Source: Planctomycetota bacterium (GTDB taxonomy: Bacteria; Planctomycetota; UBA8742; UBA2392). Taken from it: DNA of 64,000 nucleotides. Location of the stretch: assembly GCA_019912315.1 (NCBI GenBank), contig JAIOJA010000019.1, forward strand, positions 1 through 64,000, in the 5' to 3' direction. A model generated the notes under the pieces. It worked only from the letters and a program-made list of their open reading frames with translations, had not been told where the DNA came from and ran no database searches. The translations under genes and the position numbers were made by a program. Positions 26,003 to 34,287 of the stretch are shown here, piece by piece (the first letter of the stretch is position 1; every line of letters starts with the position of its first letter).

Positions 26003-26133
26003 GTTTGGGGTTTCGTTCACGGGGCAACGTTGCGAATTGATGCCGGATTCGTTCACGTGGCAACCGCGCCGTCACGCATCGCGCACGTTTGCTACGCGAA
26101 CCCGCGGCCTTTCGGGCACTTATGCCGGATTCA
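26003..26133. repeat. Decayed REP-like repeats
   Basis: TTCGTTCACGGGGCAAC, TTCGTTCACGTGGCAAC and the TTCATTCACCCGCCAAC of copy B are related. ATGCCGGATTC(G/A)TTCAC occurs twice (about 26040 and 26122). CCCGCGGCCTTTCGGG (26101-26116) resembles the second REP hairpin. These look like degenerating REP units between copies A and B. Confidence 0.55.
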
Positions 26134-26182
26134 TTCACCCGCCAACTTCGGCGGGTGCCCCCGGCCTTTCGGCCGGGGCTCT
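26134..26182 (+). repeat. REP-like palindrome pair, copy B
   Basis: TTCACCCGCCAACTTCGGCGGGTG then CCCCCGGCCTTTCGGCCGGGGCTCT: two adjacent hairpins, directly after the RAYT stop codon on its 3' side. Near-identical to copy C and an inverted version of copy A. Confidence 0.85.
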
Positions 26183-26187
26183 GTTTA

Positions 26188-26727
26188 TTAAATGTCGGGG
26201 CCTTGATCTTCGAGGACGTACTTGATGGCGCGTTTCAGTGAGCGCTCGCTTCGGATGCGTCCTTTGTTTCCTCGTTCGGTCCATATTGGTTGATCCGGCG
26301 GGAATGCCTTCTCCTCGCGGAGGATGCGGGTGGCGCGGGCCTTGATGGCGTTCAGCATCTTGCTGGCTGGCTCGGCGGCTTCGACTACCAGGTGCACGTG
26401 GTTGGTGCGGACGTTGATGGCGTGGAGCCCCCAGCTTTTGAAGTTGCAGTAGTTCTCGATGGTCTCGCGCACGATGCGGCGGGCGTTTGCGTCGAGCTTG
26501 ACCTTCGGGTGCTTCAGGCGCTCTTCCATGTACTCGTGCAGGATGGGGTCGGGCGCGACGTACTTGCGATCGATGTCCTTTGACTTGCGATCAACTGAGC
26601 CGCGCTCATTGCCGTGCAGCCAGGTTCCGTAGGTGGTGAACGGTTCTGGTGGTCGATTCGCCCGCCAACTTCGGCGGGCGTCCCCGGCGTTTCCGCCGGG
26701 GCTCTGATGCCCCGGGGTGTGTCGCAT
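26188..26727 (-). CDS. REP-associated tyrosine transposase (RAYT, Y1 family)
   Basis: 179 aa in the open frame. FTTYGTWLHGNERGSVDR is a typical RAYT/IS200-like N-terminus. The HUH motif is HVH in NVRTNHVHLVVEA, and the catalytic tyrosine is expected in RAIKYVLEDQG. The Y1 domain is otherwise complete. These single-copy, domesticated relatives of IS200/IS605 transposases mobilise or process REP palindromes, and REP copies flank this gene on both sides. The only ATG in frame (26727) lies beyond REP copy C, so the first about 27 residues (SPGGNAGDARRSWRANR) are REP-encoded. If translation begins later, it must use a non-standard codon. Confidence 0.9.
   Translation of the reverse strand: MRHTPGHQSPGGNAGDARRSWRANRPPEPFTTYGTWLHGNERGSVDRKSKDIDRKYVAPDPILHEYMEERLKHPKVKLDANARRIVRETIENYCNFKSWGLHAINVRTNHVHLVVEAAEPASKMLNAIKARATRILREEKAFPPDQPIWTERGNKGRIRSERSLKRAIKYVLEDQGPDI
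26657..26705 (+). repeat. REP-like palindrome pair, copy C
   Basis: TTCGCCCGCCAACTTCGGCGGGCG then TCCCCGGCGTTTCCGCCGGGGCTCT. Same layout and orientation as copy B, located inside the 5' part of the RAYT reading frame. Confidence 0.85.
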
Positions 26728-26774
26728 GCCTTGTTACGATTTCCTGCATCGATCTTGGTGAAAGGGAAATCGTT

Positions 26775-27482
26775 ATGAACAAGGCTCAACGTAAACGGGA
26801 GGCTCGGGAGAAGAAGGCTCGGGCCAAGGCGGCCAAGAAGGCCAGGAAGACGGTGGCTACTGAGCCGGTGGTGAAGGAGCCGGCCGGGCTTGCTACGGCG
26901 CAGCCCGTGCCTGCTGCTGCCAAAGCTTGTGCGGGCAAGGATGCCCGCACCTCAGATGCGGACAAGGATGTCCACACCACTAAGGACGTTCAGGGCTCTG
27001 AAAAGCCGTGGTACTCGATGACTCAGGAAGAGCTGGTTGCTGATCCTGAGTTGCTGGAGGCCGTGCTGGCCAGTCAGCATCGGGATGAGGAATCCTTTGA
27101 CCTGGCCGACACGGCGCGCGAGGCGGAGCACGAGCTGAAGTGGGCTCGCGGCAAGGCCAAGGAAGCCACGGCTGAGTTGCCACGCCGCCGGCGCATCTCC
27201 GACCAGCGCGCGCTGGAGATGCTGGAGGATGCGGCCGAGGCTACCCACGAAATTCTGCTGATGGTGCGGGACGCCCTGCGCGGCGTGTCACCGGAAAGGC
27301 GCGAGGCCGCGCGCGAGGTCTTGAACGCCAAGCCGCAAACGGGCGTGGACGGGCGCAAGTTGCCGCGCCGCGCACCGGACCCGGTGGTGACGCTTGAGAG
27401 GCTCAACCTCCAGGCTGCGAGTCTGCTGAAACGGATCCTGGCCAAAACCAACCCGGACGCGGGCAAGAAGAAAGCGGCATGA
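26775..27482 (+). CDS. Basic, helical protein of unknown function
   Basis: 235 aa from the ATG at 26775, which has AAAGGGAAA upstream; the track ORF start at 26649 runs through REP copy C. The first about 30 residues are almost all Lys/Arg/Ala (KAQRKREAREKKARAKAAKK). A low-complexity Ala/Asp linker follows, then charged helices (AREAEHELKWARGKAKEATA, ALEMLEDAAEATHEILLMVR). No known domain was recognised. The basic head could bind nucleic acid (inference). Confidence 0.65.
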   Translation: MNKAQRKREAREKKARAKAAKKARKTVATEPVVKEPAGLATAQPVPAAAKACAGKDARTSDADKDVHTTKDVQGSEKPWYSMTQEELVADPELLEAVLASQHRDEESFDLADTAREAEHELKWARGKAKEATAELPRRRRISDQRALEMLEDAAEATHEILLMVRDALRGVSPERREAAREVLNAKPQTGVDGRKLPRRAPDPVVTLERLNLQAASLLKRILAKTNPDAGKKKAA

Positions 27483-27598
27483 GTTCGGGCGGCATATGCG
27501 GAAGAGTCGCCTGATTGAAGCAGAGACGGTGTGATCCAGGTCGCCTAGTGAAAAAAGACAAGGGGCGTTGGCCCGCCAAACACCGCGCATCGCCGGGG

Positions 27599-30500
27599 TC
27601 ATTCGCCGGAAGCGGTTTCGACGGTGACTATCAGTTTCTCGGAGAGTTGGCCGAACCACTCTTTGCCGTCCTGGACCATGCGCCACTGCATGGCGACGGC
27701 TCCGACGGTTGAGGGCGCGGTCACCGTGAAGCTGAAGATGTACGTTTCTTTCGGGCGTACTTCGGTCCCCTGCGGGATCGGCACCCGGTTCATGCCCCAG
27801 GTGTTGTTGTCCTGTGGAGCCTGGCTGCCGAGGCGCCACGGCTTGTTGCCGGCGCTGGTCCAGGTTGTGCTGCCCATATTTTTGACCGTGACTTCCACCG
27901 TGTACTGCTGCCCGGCGGTCATGGATGTCGGCGCGCTGATACTCAAAACCTGCGCGTAGTTGCCCTGGATGTCGTCGCGAAGGGGAACTTCCAGCTGAAG
28001 ATTCAAGCTGCCGGCGGCGACGTTGCTGCCCTCGGTGGTGAAGCTCTCATGCGAACTGGTCTGCGGCACATAAAAGTAGTAGTCACCCGCGGGCACGCGG
28101 AAGGCGAAGTTGCCCGCGTTGTCCGTCTCCAACTGGAAGAAGTTGCCGTCGCGACCATCGACACCCGTCGATGCAATATGCGCGCGCACGATTACCTGCG
28201 GCAGGGGCTGCATGGTGTCCTTGTCAACGACGCGTCCCTTCAGGTCGTAGGCGGGCTCAAGCTCTATGGTGAACTCGCGTTCGGGCTCTTCCTTCAGGTT
28301 GTTGAAGTTCACGAATGCCACTTCGCTGCCGTGATAGGCGACAATCTGGTAGTTCCGCACCCAGTGGAAGTTGATGTATTTCTCGCCCTTTGCGTCCGTT
28401 GTCCCGATATCGAAGTGGCGCTTGAAATCATTCGGGTCGTCGCCCTCGGCGTCGTTGCGATAAATATGAACATGCGCGCCGGGCTGCGGTGTGCCGTTGT
28501 TGGCGACAATGATGCGGATTTCGTTGGCCCCCACCATCACGAGTTGCAGGGGCTCCGGGTCTTCACTTTCAATCGTCACGACGCTGGCTTCCTGGTAGTA
28601 GCTGGTCTTGAAAGCGGTGATCGTGTATTCGCCGGCTTTCATCTGCCCGAACTCAAAATAGCCGTAGATGTCCGTGGTCGCCTGCATGTTCCAGGGGTTG
28701 TTCTTGTCCTTGCTCAGCCCGACGCTTTCGATGCCCGCGCCCTCGGAGTCCTTGACGTAGCCCTTGATGATGAAGGCGCGCTCAAGCACAAGCTCGATCT
28801 CGCCGCCGTCCTGTACTCCCGCTAGGGCTTGCGCGGACAGCTTGGCCTCGAAGAAGCGGTTATGACTGAACGTCGCCTCGTAACTCACGCCGTTCAGCAG
28901 GCTCAACGGCAGGTCGGCGCGCCCTTCGGGCAGGTCGATCGCCAGCACCTGGGTCTTGGGTGCTTCGACGCCGGCAGGGGGCGAGCCAAACACCGGCTTG
29001 ATCGTTACCTGCACGCCGGTCTCCGGCGTGTTCGGCTGCGTGATCACCTTCACGGTAATCTTGCGGTCAACGGCCGCCTCGAAGGACTTCACTTCAATAT
29101 TGAGCGTCTTGCTTTCGGCCAGCTTCACCTCAAGCTCTTTTTCCGTGGGCAGGTAGTAGAAGCTCAGGCCGTCGGTGGTGAACACCGGCAACTGGCGAAT
29201 CTGGTCGTCAGCGATCGGATATTCATTGAGGATCTTCACTTTGTGCTTGCCCGGCTTGATGCCGCCCAGCGTGTAGCTGCCGTCGTCGGCGGTCGCCCCC
29301 GTGGCTTTGCCGTTCAGGGCCAAGGTGACCTTGGCAATGCCGACACCTTCGCAGCTTACAATGCCGGTAATGGCGGAGCCCGTCGTCAGCTTCAGCTTGA
29401 TCGGCCCGACGTTGGTGCGCGGCTTGACGTCTGTGGTGGCCTCTTCGCTGTAAAGCCCCTGGTACGTGGCCGTCAGCAGTACGCGCCCGTTGGCGAATTC
29501 GCCAAACTTGAACTTGCCCTCGGCATCCGTGACCACGGCGTCATAGGGGTAGCGCGCGCGGTCTTCCAGGTAGGTGCACTCGACAAGCGCGCCGGCGATG
29601 GGCTCGTTCTTTTCGTTGATCACCAGCCCGTGCAGGGCGCCTTCCTGTTCCAACTCGATGCGCACTTCGTGGTCATTCGCCAGAACCTTTTCATTCCGGG
29701 GCGCGAAGCCCTTGGCGGTAATGCGCAGATTCACGTCGTTGCGGAATATCCGGTCCTTGACCATGTCGAAAGTGAACTTGCCGTCCGCGCCCGTGACCGA
29801 GGCCGTGCCGTCGTCGCGTGCCAGCACGTTGGCGCCTTCGATCGGCTTGCCGGCCGGGTCAACGACAATGCCGCTGATGCCGCGCGCGAACTCGAGCAGG
29901 ATCGTCACCTCGCGCTGATCCTGCCGGAAGTTGAAGACGCGGGACGTGTAGCTCGCGTAGCCGGGCTGTTTCACTTCGAAGGTGTACAGGTAGGAATCCG
30001 CCAGCTTCAGGGTGAACTCGCCAAGCGCGTCGGCCTGGATGCTGAAGCGGTTGGCGGGGGTTGCCGCATCGCCCTGCCTGGTTGTCTGCAGGATATCCAC
30101 GTTCGCGTACGCCACGGCCCCGCCGCGCTTCTCGCGCACTTTGCCGGTCACCCGGACGCTGGGGTAAACCTTGAACGTAACCTCGGCGCCGGTCTTGAGA
30201 TCCGGGATTGCCAGGGGCTCAAACAGGTCTGCGTAGCCGATGGCGCTGACCAGCACGCTGGTGGTCTGATCTTCGGCGTCTTTCTGGTCTTCGATCAGCC
30301 TGGCAAGCTCTTTGTCACTCCAGATCACCACACCGTGCTTGTTGGTTCGCTTGGCCAGACCGGCGACAGGACCGACGAGCTTGACGTCACCGCCTTCGGT
30401 ACGCAGGGAACTGCCACGAATGGGGAAATACACGGCCGTGCCCGGCAGGGCGCGCTCGTCTTCCTTGTCAGTCACGCGGATAAGCAGATGCCCGGGCACG

Positions 30501-30859
30501 GGCTCGTTGATTTCTTCGGGGTCAAAGCTGACCGGAACATCCGAGGGGGCCTCGTTGCCGGGCTGGTCTTCGGGATTCTCGCCCGCCGCGCCGGTGCCCG
30601 CCCGGGTACTTCCTCCATTGTCACCGCCCGCCGCCATGGCGGCGTCGGCGTCTGTGCCCGCGCTCTTGTTCGTGCGCCCGCCGCCCCGGGCTTCATCGCC
30701 CCAGGGGTCCAGGGGGTTGCCGTCAGCGTCTCTGGCGACGCCGGGCTTCACGATTGGCTCGCTGGAATCGTCGGATGCGAGCAGCAGATACCCGCCAACC
30801 ATGCCCAGCAGAATGAGCGCCCCGAGAATACTGACCAGTGCGCCGTTGCGCCCCTTCAT
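27599..30859 (-). CDS. Membrane-tethered carboxypeptidase-regulatory-like repeat protein
   Basis: 1086 aa. The N-terminal anchor helix (ALVSILGALILLGMVGGYLLL) is followed by a long Gly/Asp/Ala linker. About eight beta-sandwich modules of the carboxypeptidase-regulatory/Cna-B-like type follow, each with the pattern 'V...G.P..GA.V.....G...TD..G.F.F' (for example ISGIVVDPAGKPIEGANVLA, GLVINEKNEPIAGALVECTY, LKGRVVDKDTMQPLPQVIVR). The last about 110 residues match the Ig-like domain found in NBR1 (GQQYTVEVTVKNMGSTTWTS, PKETYIFSFTVTAPSTVG). No enzyme motif is present. It is likely a large envelope scaffold or adhesion-type protein. Single gene with GGTAGGGG before the ATG. Confidence 0.85.
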   Translation of the reverse strand: MKGRNGALVSILGALILLGMVGGYLLLASDDSSEPIVKPGVARDADGNPLDPWGDEARGGGRTNKSAGTDADAAMAAGGDNGGSTRAGTGAAGENPEDQPGNEAPSDVPVSFDPEEINEPVPGHLLIRVTDKEDERALPGTAVYFPIRGSSLRTEGGDVKLVGPVAGLAKRTNKHGVVIWSDKELARLIEDQKDAEDQTTSVLVSAIGYADLFEPLAIPDLKTGAEVTFKVYPSVRVTGKVREKRGGAVAYANVDILQTTRQGDAATPANRFSIQADALGEFTLKLADSYLYTFEVKQPGYASYTSRVFNFRQDQREVTILLEFARGISGIVVDPAGKPIEGANVLARDDGTASVTGADGKFTFDMVKDRIFRNDVNLRITAKGFAPRNEKVLANDHEVRIELEQEGALHGLVINEKNEPIAGALVECTYLEDRARYPYDAVVTDAEGKFKFGEFANGRVLLTATYQGLYSEEATTDVKPRTNVGPIKLKLTTGSAITGIVSCEGVGIAKVTLALNGKATGATADDGSYTLGGIKPGKHKVKILNEYPIADDQIRQLPVFTTDGLSFYYLPTEKELEVKLAESKTLNIEVKSFEAAVDRKITVKVITQPNTPETGVQVTIKPVFGSPPAGVEAPKTQVLAIDLPEGRADLPLSLLNGVSYEATFSHNRFFEAKLSAQALAGVQDGGEIELVLERAFIIKGYVKDSEGAGIESVGLSKDKNNPWNMQATTDIYGYFEFGQMKAGEYTITAFKTSYYQEASVVTIESEDPEPLQLVMVGANEIRIIVANNGTPQPGAHVHIYRNDAEGDDPNDFKRHFDIGTTDAKGEKYINFHWVRNYQIVAYHGSEVAFVNFNNLKEEPEREFTIELEPAYDLKGRVVDKDTMQPLPQVIVRAHIASTGVDGRDGNFFQLETDNAGNFAFRVPAGDYYFYVPQTSSHESFTTEGSNVAAGSLNLQLEVPLRDDIQGNYAQVLSISAPTSMTAGQQYTVEVTVKNMGSTTWTSAGNKPWRLGSQAPQDNNTWGMNRVPIPQGTEVRPKETYIFSFTVTAPSTVGAVAMQWRMVQDGKEWFGQLSEKLIVTVETASGE

Positions 30860-30964
30860 GCCCCTACCTCAGTCGAATTCGATCTCGCACCAGTGTATGC
30901 AATCTATCTACGGACAGCCAACGGAACATCCTGAAGCAAATTGGCGGGGTATGTTGGAAACTCC

Positions 30965-32713
30965 CTAAGCGACGCCCTCATGCCGCTCCATGTAAGCCTG
31001 CAACAACTCGCGCTGGGTGATCGTTCCTACCAGGAGGCGCCGCCCGTCTTCGGCGTGTTTGATAACCGGCAGAGCTGTATTGGGCAGGTCACGCAGCTTG
31101 AAGTAGGCCCCGTCGATGTCGTCTTCGTCCAGGTCCACGGCGACCGGCGAGGTAATCAAGTCGGCCGCGCGAACGAGGTCTTTCATGACTGGGTCAAAAC
31201 CGGCGTCCTTGATCTCGTTAAAACTGATGAAGCCCACATAGAAGCCGTCTTTATCGACGATCGGGAAGCTGTCGTATGGGTAGGTCTCAATGAACTTGGT
31301 GATCTTGTCGAAGCTCGCGTCCATGGGCAGCGCCTGTGTCTTCTTCTGTACAAGGTCGCCGAGGGTCTTTTCGGGCCGTTTGCGGCGCAACCCAAGGTGG
31401 CTGAGGAACTCCGCCACCACCGCCACAAACTGGTTGCCCGAGGATATGCGTTCCTTGTGCTTCACGGCGTCCACGATGCTGACTTCACCGGAGCGGATTA
31501 CGGCAACCTTCACCAGAATCGGACCGGCAATCTCGAACACCAGCACCGAGCCGAGCACCAGGGTCAGCACCTCGTTGGCCAGCGGGTGCTGACGCTCAAT
31601 CAGTACGGCCGCAATCGCCAGCGCAATGGCGCTTTGGGACAGCAGGGAGTAGCTGAGTTTGCTGCCTTGGTCGCGAGGCAGTTTCGCCCAGCGCGCGCCG
31701 ATGTAAGGCCCGACGGTTTTGCCGATCGTGCGCAACACGAGAAACGCGGCGCCAATCAATCCCAGCGCCGCCAGCTTGCGAACATCCAGCTTCGCACCGC
31801 TGAGGATGAAGAAGATTACATAGAACGGTATTTCCAGCGTGCGCATCTGGTCGCGCAGTGCGCCGCTCTTGATGGTGCTGTTGCCGTAGCAGAAGCCGGC
31901 GATCAAAACGGTAAGAATCTCGCTGCACTCGAACTTGTCGGCAAGCCCGATACACAACATCAGCCCGCCGAGTGCCAGCAACATGCGCAGGGGGTCTTTT
32001 TCTTCGACGGTTTCAAGATACGACATGCCGACGCCGACCACCGCGCCGATCGGGAACGGCAGCAGAATCCAGCGCAGCCCGGGCGCGACGTTTCCGGAAA
32101 GGAAACTTTCGCCGCCGGGCGTGTCGAAGATAAAGATCGAGACTACGCCGAACATCATCAGGGCCACAATGTCGCTGCGTGCGACCGCGGCCTTGATGTG
32201 TTTGGTGACCGGGCCGTCGGAGTTGTATTCGCGCAGCACCGCTAGTGTCGCCGCCGGCGCCGTTGCAACGGCGAAGCAGACGAGTATCAGCCCGAGGCGC
32301 CAGTCCGCGCCGGTTGCCAGCACCACACCCATCACCCCGCCGCCCACCAGCACGAAGGTCAGACTGATTTCGGCCAGTGCAATGCGATTGGCGCTTTTGC
32401 TGACTTCGCCGAGGGTTTTGAGTGTCAGCTCGGTGCCGACAAGGAAGACAATCAGCGCCAGGCCGATCTCCTTGACGACGGCCATCTGGTCAAGGAAGTC
32501 CTTGCTGATCAGCCCGGCCGCATAGGGCCCGGCCGCGAGACCGACCAGCAGATAGGCGGTGACCTTGGGCAGGTATTTGATCTTGGAGGAGAGCCTGGCG
32601 ACGACCAGCGCGGCAATAAACAGAAATGCCAGCACGATCGCGCCGTTGTTGGCAAACAACTCGTCGCGCAGCCAGGTCAACCACTGCTGCACATCAATCA
32701 GGGCAATCTGCAT
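30965..32713 (-). CDS. CPA2-type cation/proton antiporter with CBS domains
   Basis: 582 aa from the ATG at 32713 (a GTG two codons earlier is the track start). About 12 membrane helices span residues 20-420 (PKVTAYLLVGLAAGPYAAGL, GLALIVFLVGTELTLKTLGE, SLLSQSAIALAIAAVLIER), the KefB/NapA-like Na+(K+)/H+ exchanger fold. The cytoplasmic C-terminus carries a CBS pair (about 450-575; DKITKFIETYPYDSFPIVDK and LPVIKHAEDGRRLLVGTITQ), which usually senses adenosine nucleotides. It probably regulates pH or K+/Na+. It follows the small 32798-33013 gene on the same strand. Confidence 0.9.
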   Translation of the reverse strand: MQIALIDVQQWLTWLRDELFANNGAIVLAFLFIAALVVARLSSKIKYLPKVTAYLLVGLAAGPYAAGLISKDFLDQMAVVKEIGLALIVFLVGTELTLKTLGEVSKSANRIALAEISLTFVLVGGGVMGVVLATGADWRLGLILVCFAVATAPAATLAVLREYNSDGPVTKHIKAAVARSDIVALMMFGVVSIFIFDTPGGESFLSGNVAPGLRWILLPFPIGAVVGVGMSYLETVEEKDPLRMLLALGGLMLCIGLADKFECSEILTVLIAGFCYGNSTIKSGALRDQMRTLEIPFYVIFFILSGAKLDVRKLAALGLIGAAFLVLRTIGKTVGPYIGARWAKLPRDQGSKLSYSLLSQSAIALAIAAVLIERQHPLANEVLTLVLGSVLVFEIAGPILVKVAVIRSGEVSIVDAVKHKERISSGNQFVAVVAEFLSHLGLRRKRPEKTLGDLVQKKTQALPMDASFDKITKFIETYPYDSFPIVDKDGFYVGFISFNEIKDAGFDPVMKDLVRAADLITSPVAVDLDEDDIDGAYFKLRDLPNTALPVIKHAEDGRRLLVGTITQRELLQAYMERHEGVA

Positions 32714-32797
32714 GAACACCCATGATTAAAAAAAGGCGACCACAGATAGCACATAAACCCGCTCAGCGCCAAAGCTTTCGATGAATCGGCAGGTGCG

Positions 32798-33013
32798 CTA
32801 TCGATCCAACAGGCGCACGTCGATGACGCCGTGGATGTCCTCAACGGCGTGGACGGCGTTGGCCTCGTCGTCGAGTGTGCGGGTGACGGTCTTGATCTTC
32901 ACGGTCCCGTCGCGCATGGGGATGCCGTTAATGGCGACACCCGGCACGGACTTGAGCGTCCGCATGACCTCGTTCTTCAGGTCGTAGTCGAATGTTACGA
33001 TAAAATGCGACAT
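32798..33013 (-). CDS. Small ferredoxin-fold-like protein
   Basis: 71 aa: MSHFIVTFDYDLKNEVMRTL...GVAINGIPMRDGTVKI...AVEDIHGVIDVRLLDR. The beta-alpha-beta-beta-alpha-beta pattern with 'V.GV' turns resembles ACT or NapD-like small regulatory domains. No catalytic residues are visible. It sits between the DAHP synthase and antiporter genes on the same strand with gaps of about 90 bases, so co-transcription is possible but unproven. The family was not identified with certainty. Confidence 0.6.
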   Translation of the reverse strand: MSHFIVTFDYDLKNEVMRTLKSVPGVAINGIPMRDGTVKIKTVTRTLDDEANAVHAVEDIHGVIDVRLLDR

Positions 33014-33104
33014 GGGTTCGGATTCAGAATTCAGGACGAAGAATTCAGCATCTTTGTCAGCAGACCAACATGCCCGCCTGAATTCAGCATCCTGAATCCT
33101 GAAT
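33014..33104. repeat. CCTGAATTC-type short repeats
   Basis: The gap holds several head-to-tail or inverted copies of GAATTCAG(C/G)AT and CCTGAAT (for example CCTGAATTCAGCATCCTGAA and CCTGAATTCAAAAG). Similar text occurs at 40580-40630. It is simple interspersed repeat DNA of unknown role. Confidence 0.5.
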
Positions 33105-34121
33105 TCAAAAGTCCCGCCCGACAGCTCTCGCGACCTCCGGAATACGCCGGGCCATTTCGGTGAACTGTTCGATGAACAGGCTCTGGGCGCCGTCGCTCTT
33201 GGCCTGCTCCGGGTCGTTGTGCACCTCCACCATGATGCCGTCCGCGCCCGCTGCCACGGCCGCCAGCGCCATGGGCGGCACGTAGTTTCTCATGCCGGTG
33301 CCGTGGCTGGGGTCGACTATAACCGGCAAATGCGACAGCTCTTTGACGGCCGGCACGACGCTCAGGTCAAGCGTATTGCGGGTGTGGTTTGCAAACGTCC
33401 GTATCCCGCGCTCGCACAGCACCACCTGCGAGTTGCCTTCACTCAGTATGTAGTCGGCTGCTGTCAGCCATTCATCGAGTGTCGCGCTCATGCCGCGTTT
33501 TAGCAGCACCGGCTTCTTGGCCTGTCCGGCCTTCTTCAACAGTGCAAAGTTCTGCATGTTGCGCGCGCCGATCTGGATCATGTCGGCGTGTTCCTCGACC
33601 AGCGCCAGCGAACGTTCGTCCACGGCCTCGGTCACGAAGCGCAGCCCGGTTTCGCTGCGCACAGCCTGCATCAGCTTAAAGCCGTCGTCGCGCAGTCCCT
33701 GAAAGGTGAACGGGCTGGTGCGCGGCTTGAACAGCCCGCCGCGCATGATGCCGGCGCCGGCGTCCTTAACCGCATGGGCAATTGCCATTACCTGCGCTTC
33801 GCTTTCGAAGCTGCAAGGCCCGGCCATGATGCAGAGCTTCTGGCCGGCGCCGATTTTCACGCCGCTGACGTCGACGACCGTATCGTCCACATGAAATTCC
33901 CGCGCGGCCAGCTTGAACGGCGCGCTCAGACGCATCACCTTGCTGACGCCCGCCAGGGCGGAGAACACGGCCGGGTCTAGCCCGTTGTATTCGCCGGTTA
34001 CTCCGACGACCGTGCGACTGCTGGATTGCAGCGGGTGAGGGGTCAGCCCCAGTTCACGCACGCGGGCCGCGACCGCTTCAAGCTGGTCGGCGCCGGCGTT
34101 CGACTTCATGAGGATGAGCAT
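33105..34121 (-). CDS. aroF: 3-deoxy-7-phosphoheptulonate synthase (AroF/KDO8P-type)
   Basis: 338 aa from the ATG at 34121, preceded by GGAAGGG. An N-terminal ferredoxin-like domain (about 1-70; [20 protein letters not shown]) is followed by a TIM-barrel DAHP synthase. Motifs are [51 protein letters not shown] and [12 protein letters not shown]. This is the I-beta class, as in Thermotoga and Bacillus AroA, where the N-terminal domain mediates feedback inhibition. It condenses PEP and erythrose-4-phosphate in the first shikimate step. No other aro gene is nearby. Confidence 0.94.
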   Translation of the reverse strand: MLILMKSNAGADQLEAVAARVRELGLTPHPLQSSSRTVVGVTGEYNGLDPAVFSALAGVSKVMRLSAPFKLAAREFHVDDTVVDVSGVKIGAGQKLCIMAGPCSFESEAQVMAIAHAVKDAGAGIMRGGLFKPRTSPFTFQGLRDDGFKLMQAVRSETGLRFVTEAVDERSLALVEEHADMIQIGARNMQNFALLKKAGQAKKPVLLKRGMSATLDEWLTAADYILSEGNSQVVLCERGIRTFANHTRNTLDLSVVPAVKELSHLPVIVDPSHGTGMRNYVPPMALAAVAAGADGIMVEVHNDPEQAKSDGAQSLFIEQFTEMARRIPEVARAVGRDF

Positions 34122-34287
34122 GAAAGCCCTTCCATATCTTGCTTCCCCCGCGGGCATGGTAATGACGCAAGGCGCGGGTGTCAGGGGCGGGAGTCAGGTT
34201 TCAGGGACTGCGGGATATCCGGCTATCCACCACTGCAACTGCCCCCTAAACCCTGATCCCTGTCCCCTGTAACCTTACACTGGACCC

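Noticed and set aside
25950-26182. Possible CRISPR array in the palindromic region
   Set aside because: The palindromes vary in orientation and spacing and have no regular unique spacers or cas genes; they are REP-like units tied to the RAYT gene.
28829-30934. 701-aa plus-strand ORF
   Set aside because: Shadow of the 1086-aa minus-strand repeat protein, whose module pattern and membrane anchor are coherent.
30941-32245. 434-aa plus-strand ORF
   Set aside because: Shadow of the cation/proton antiporter on the other strand.
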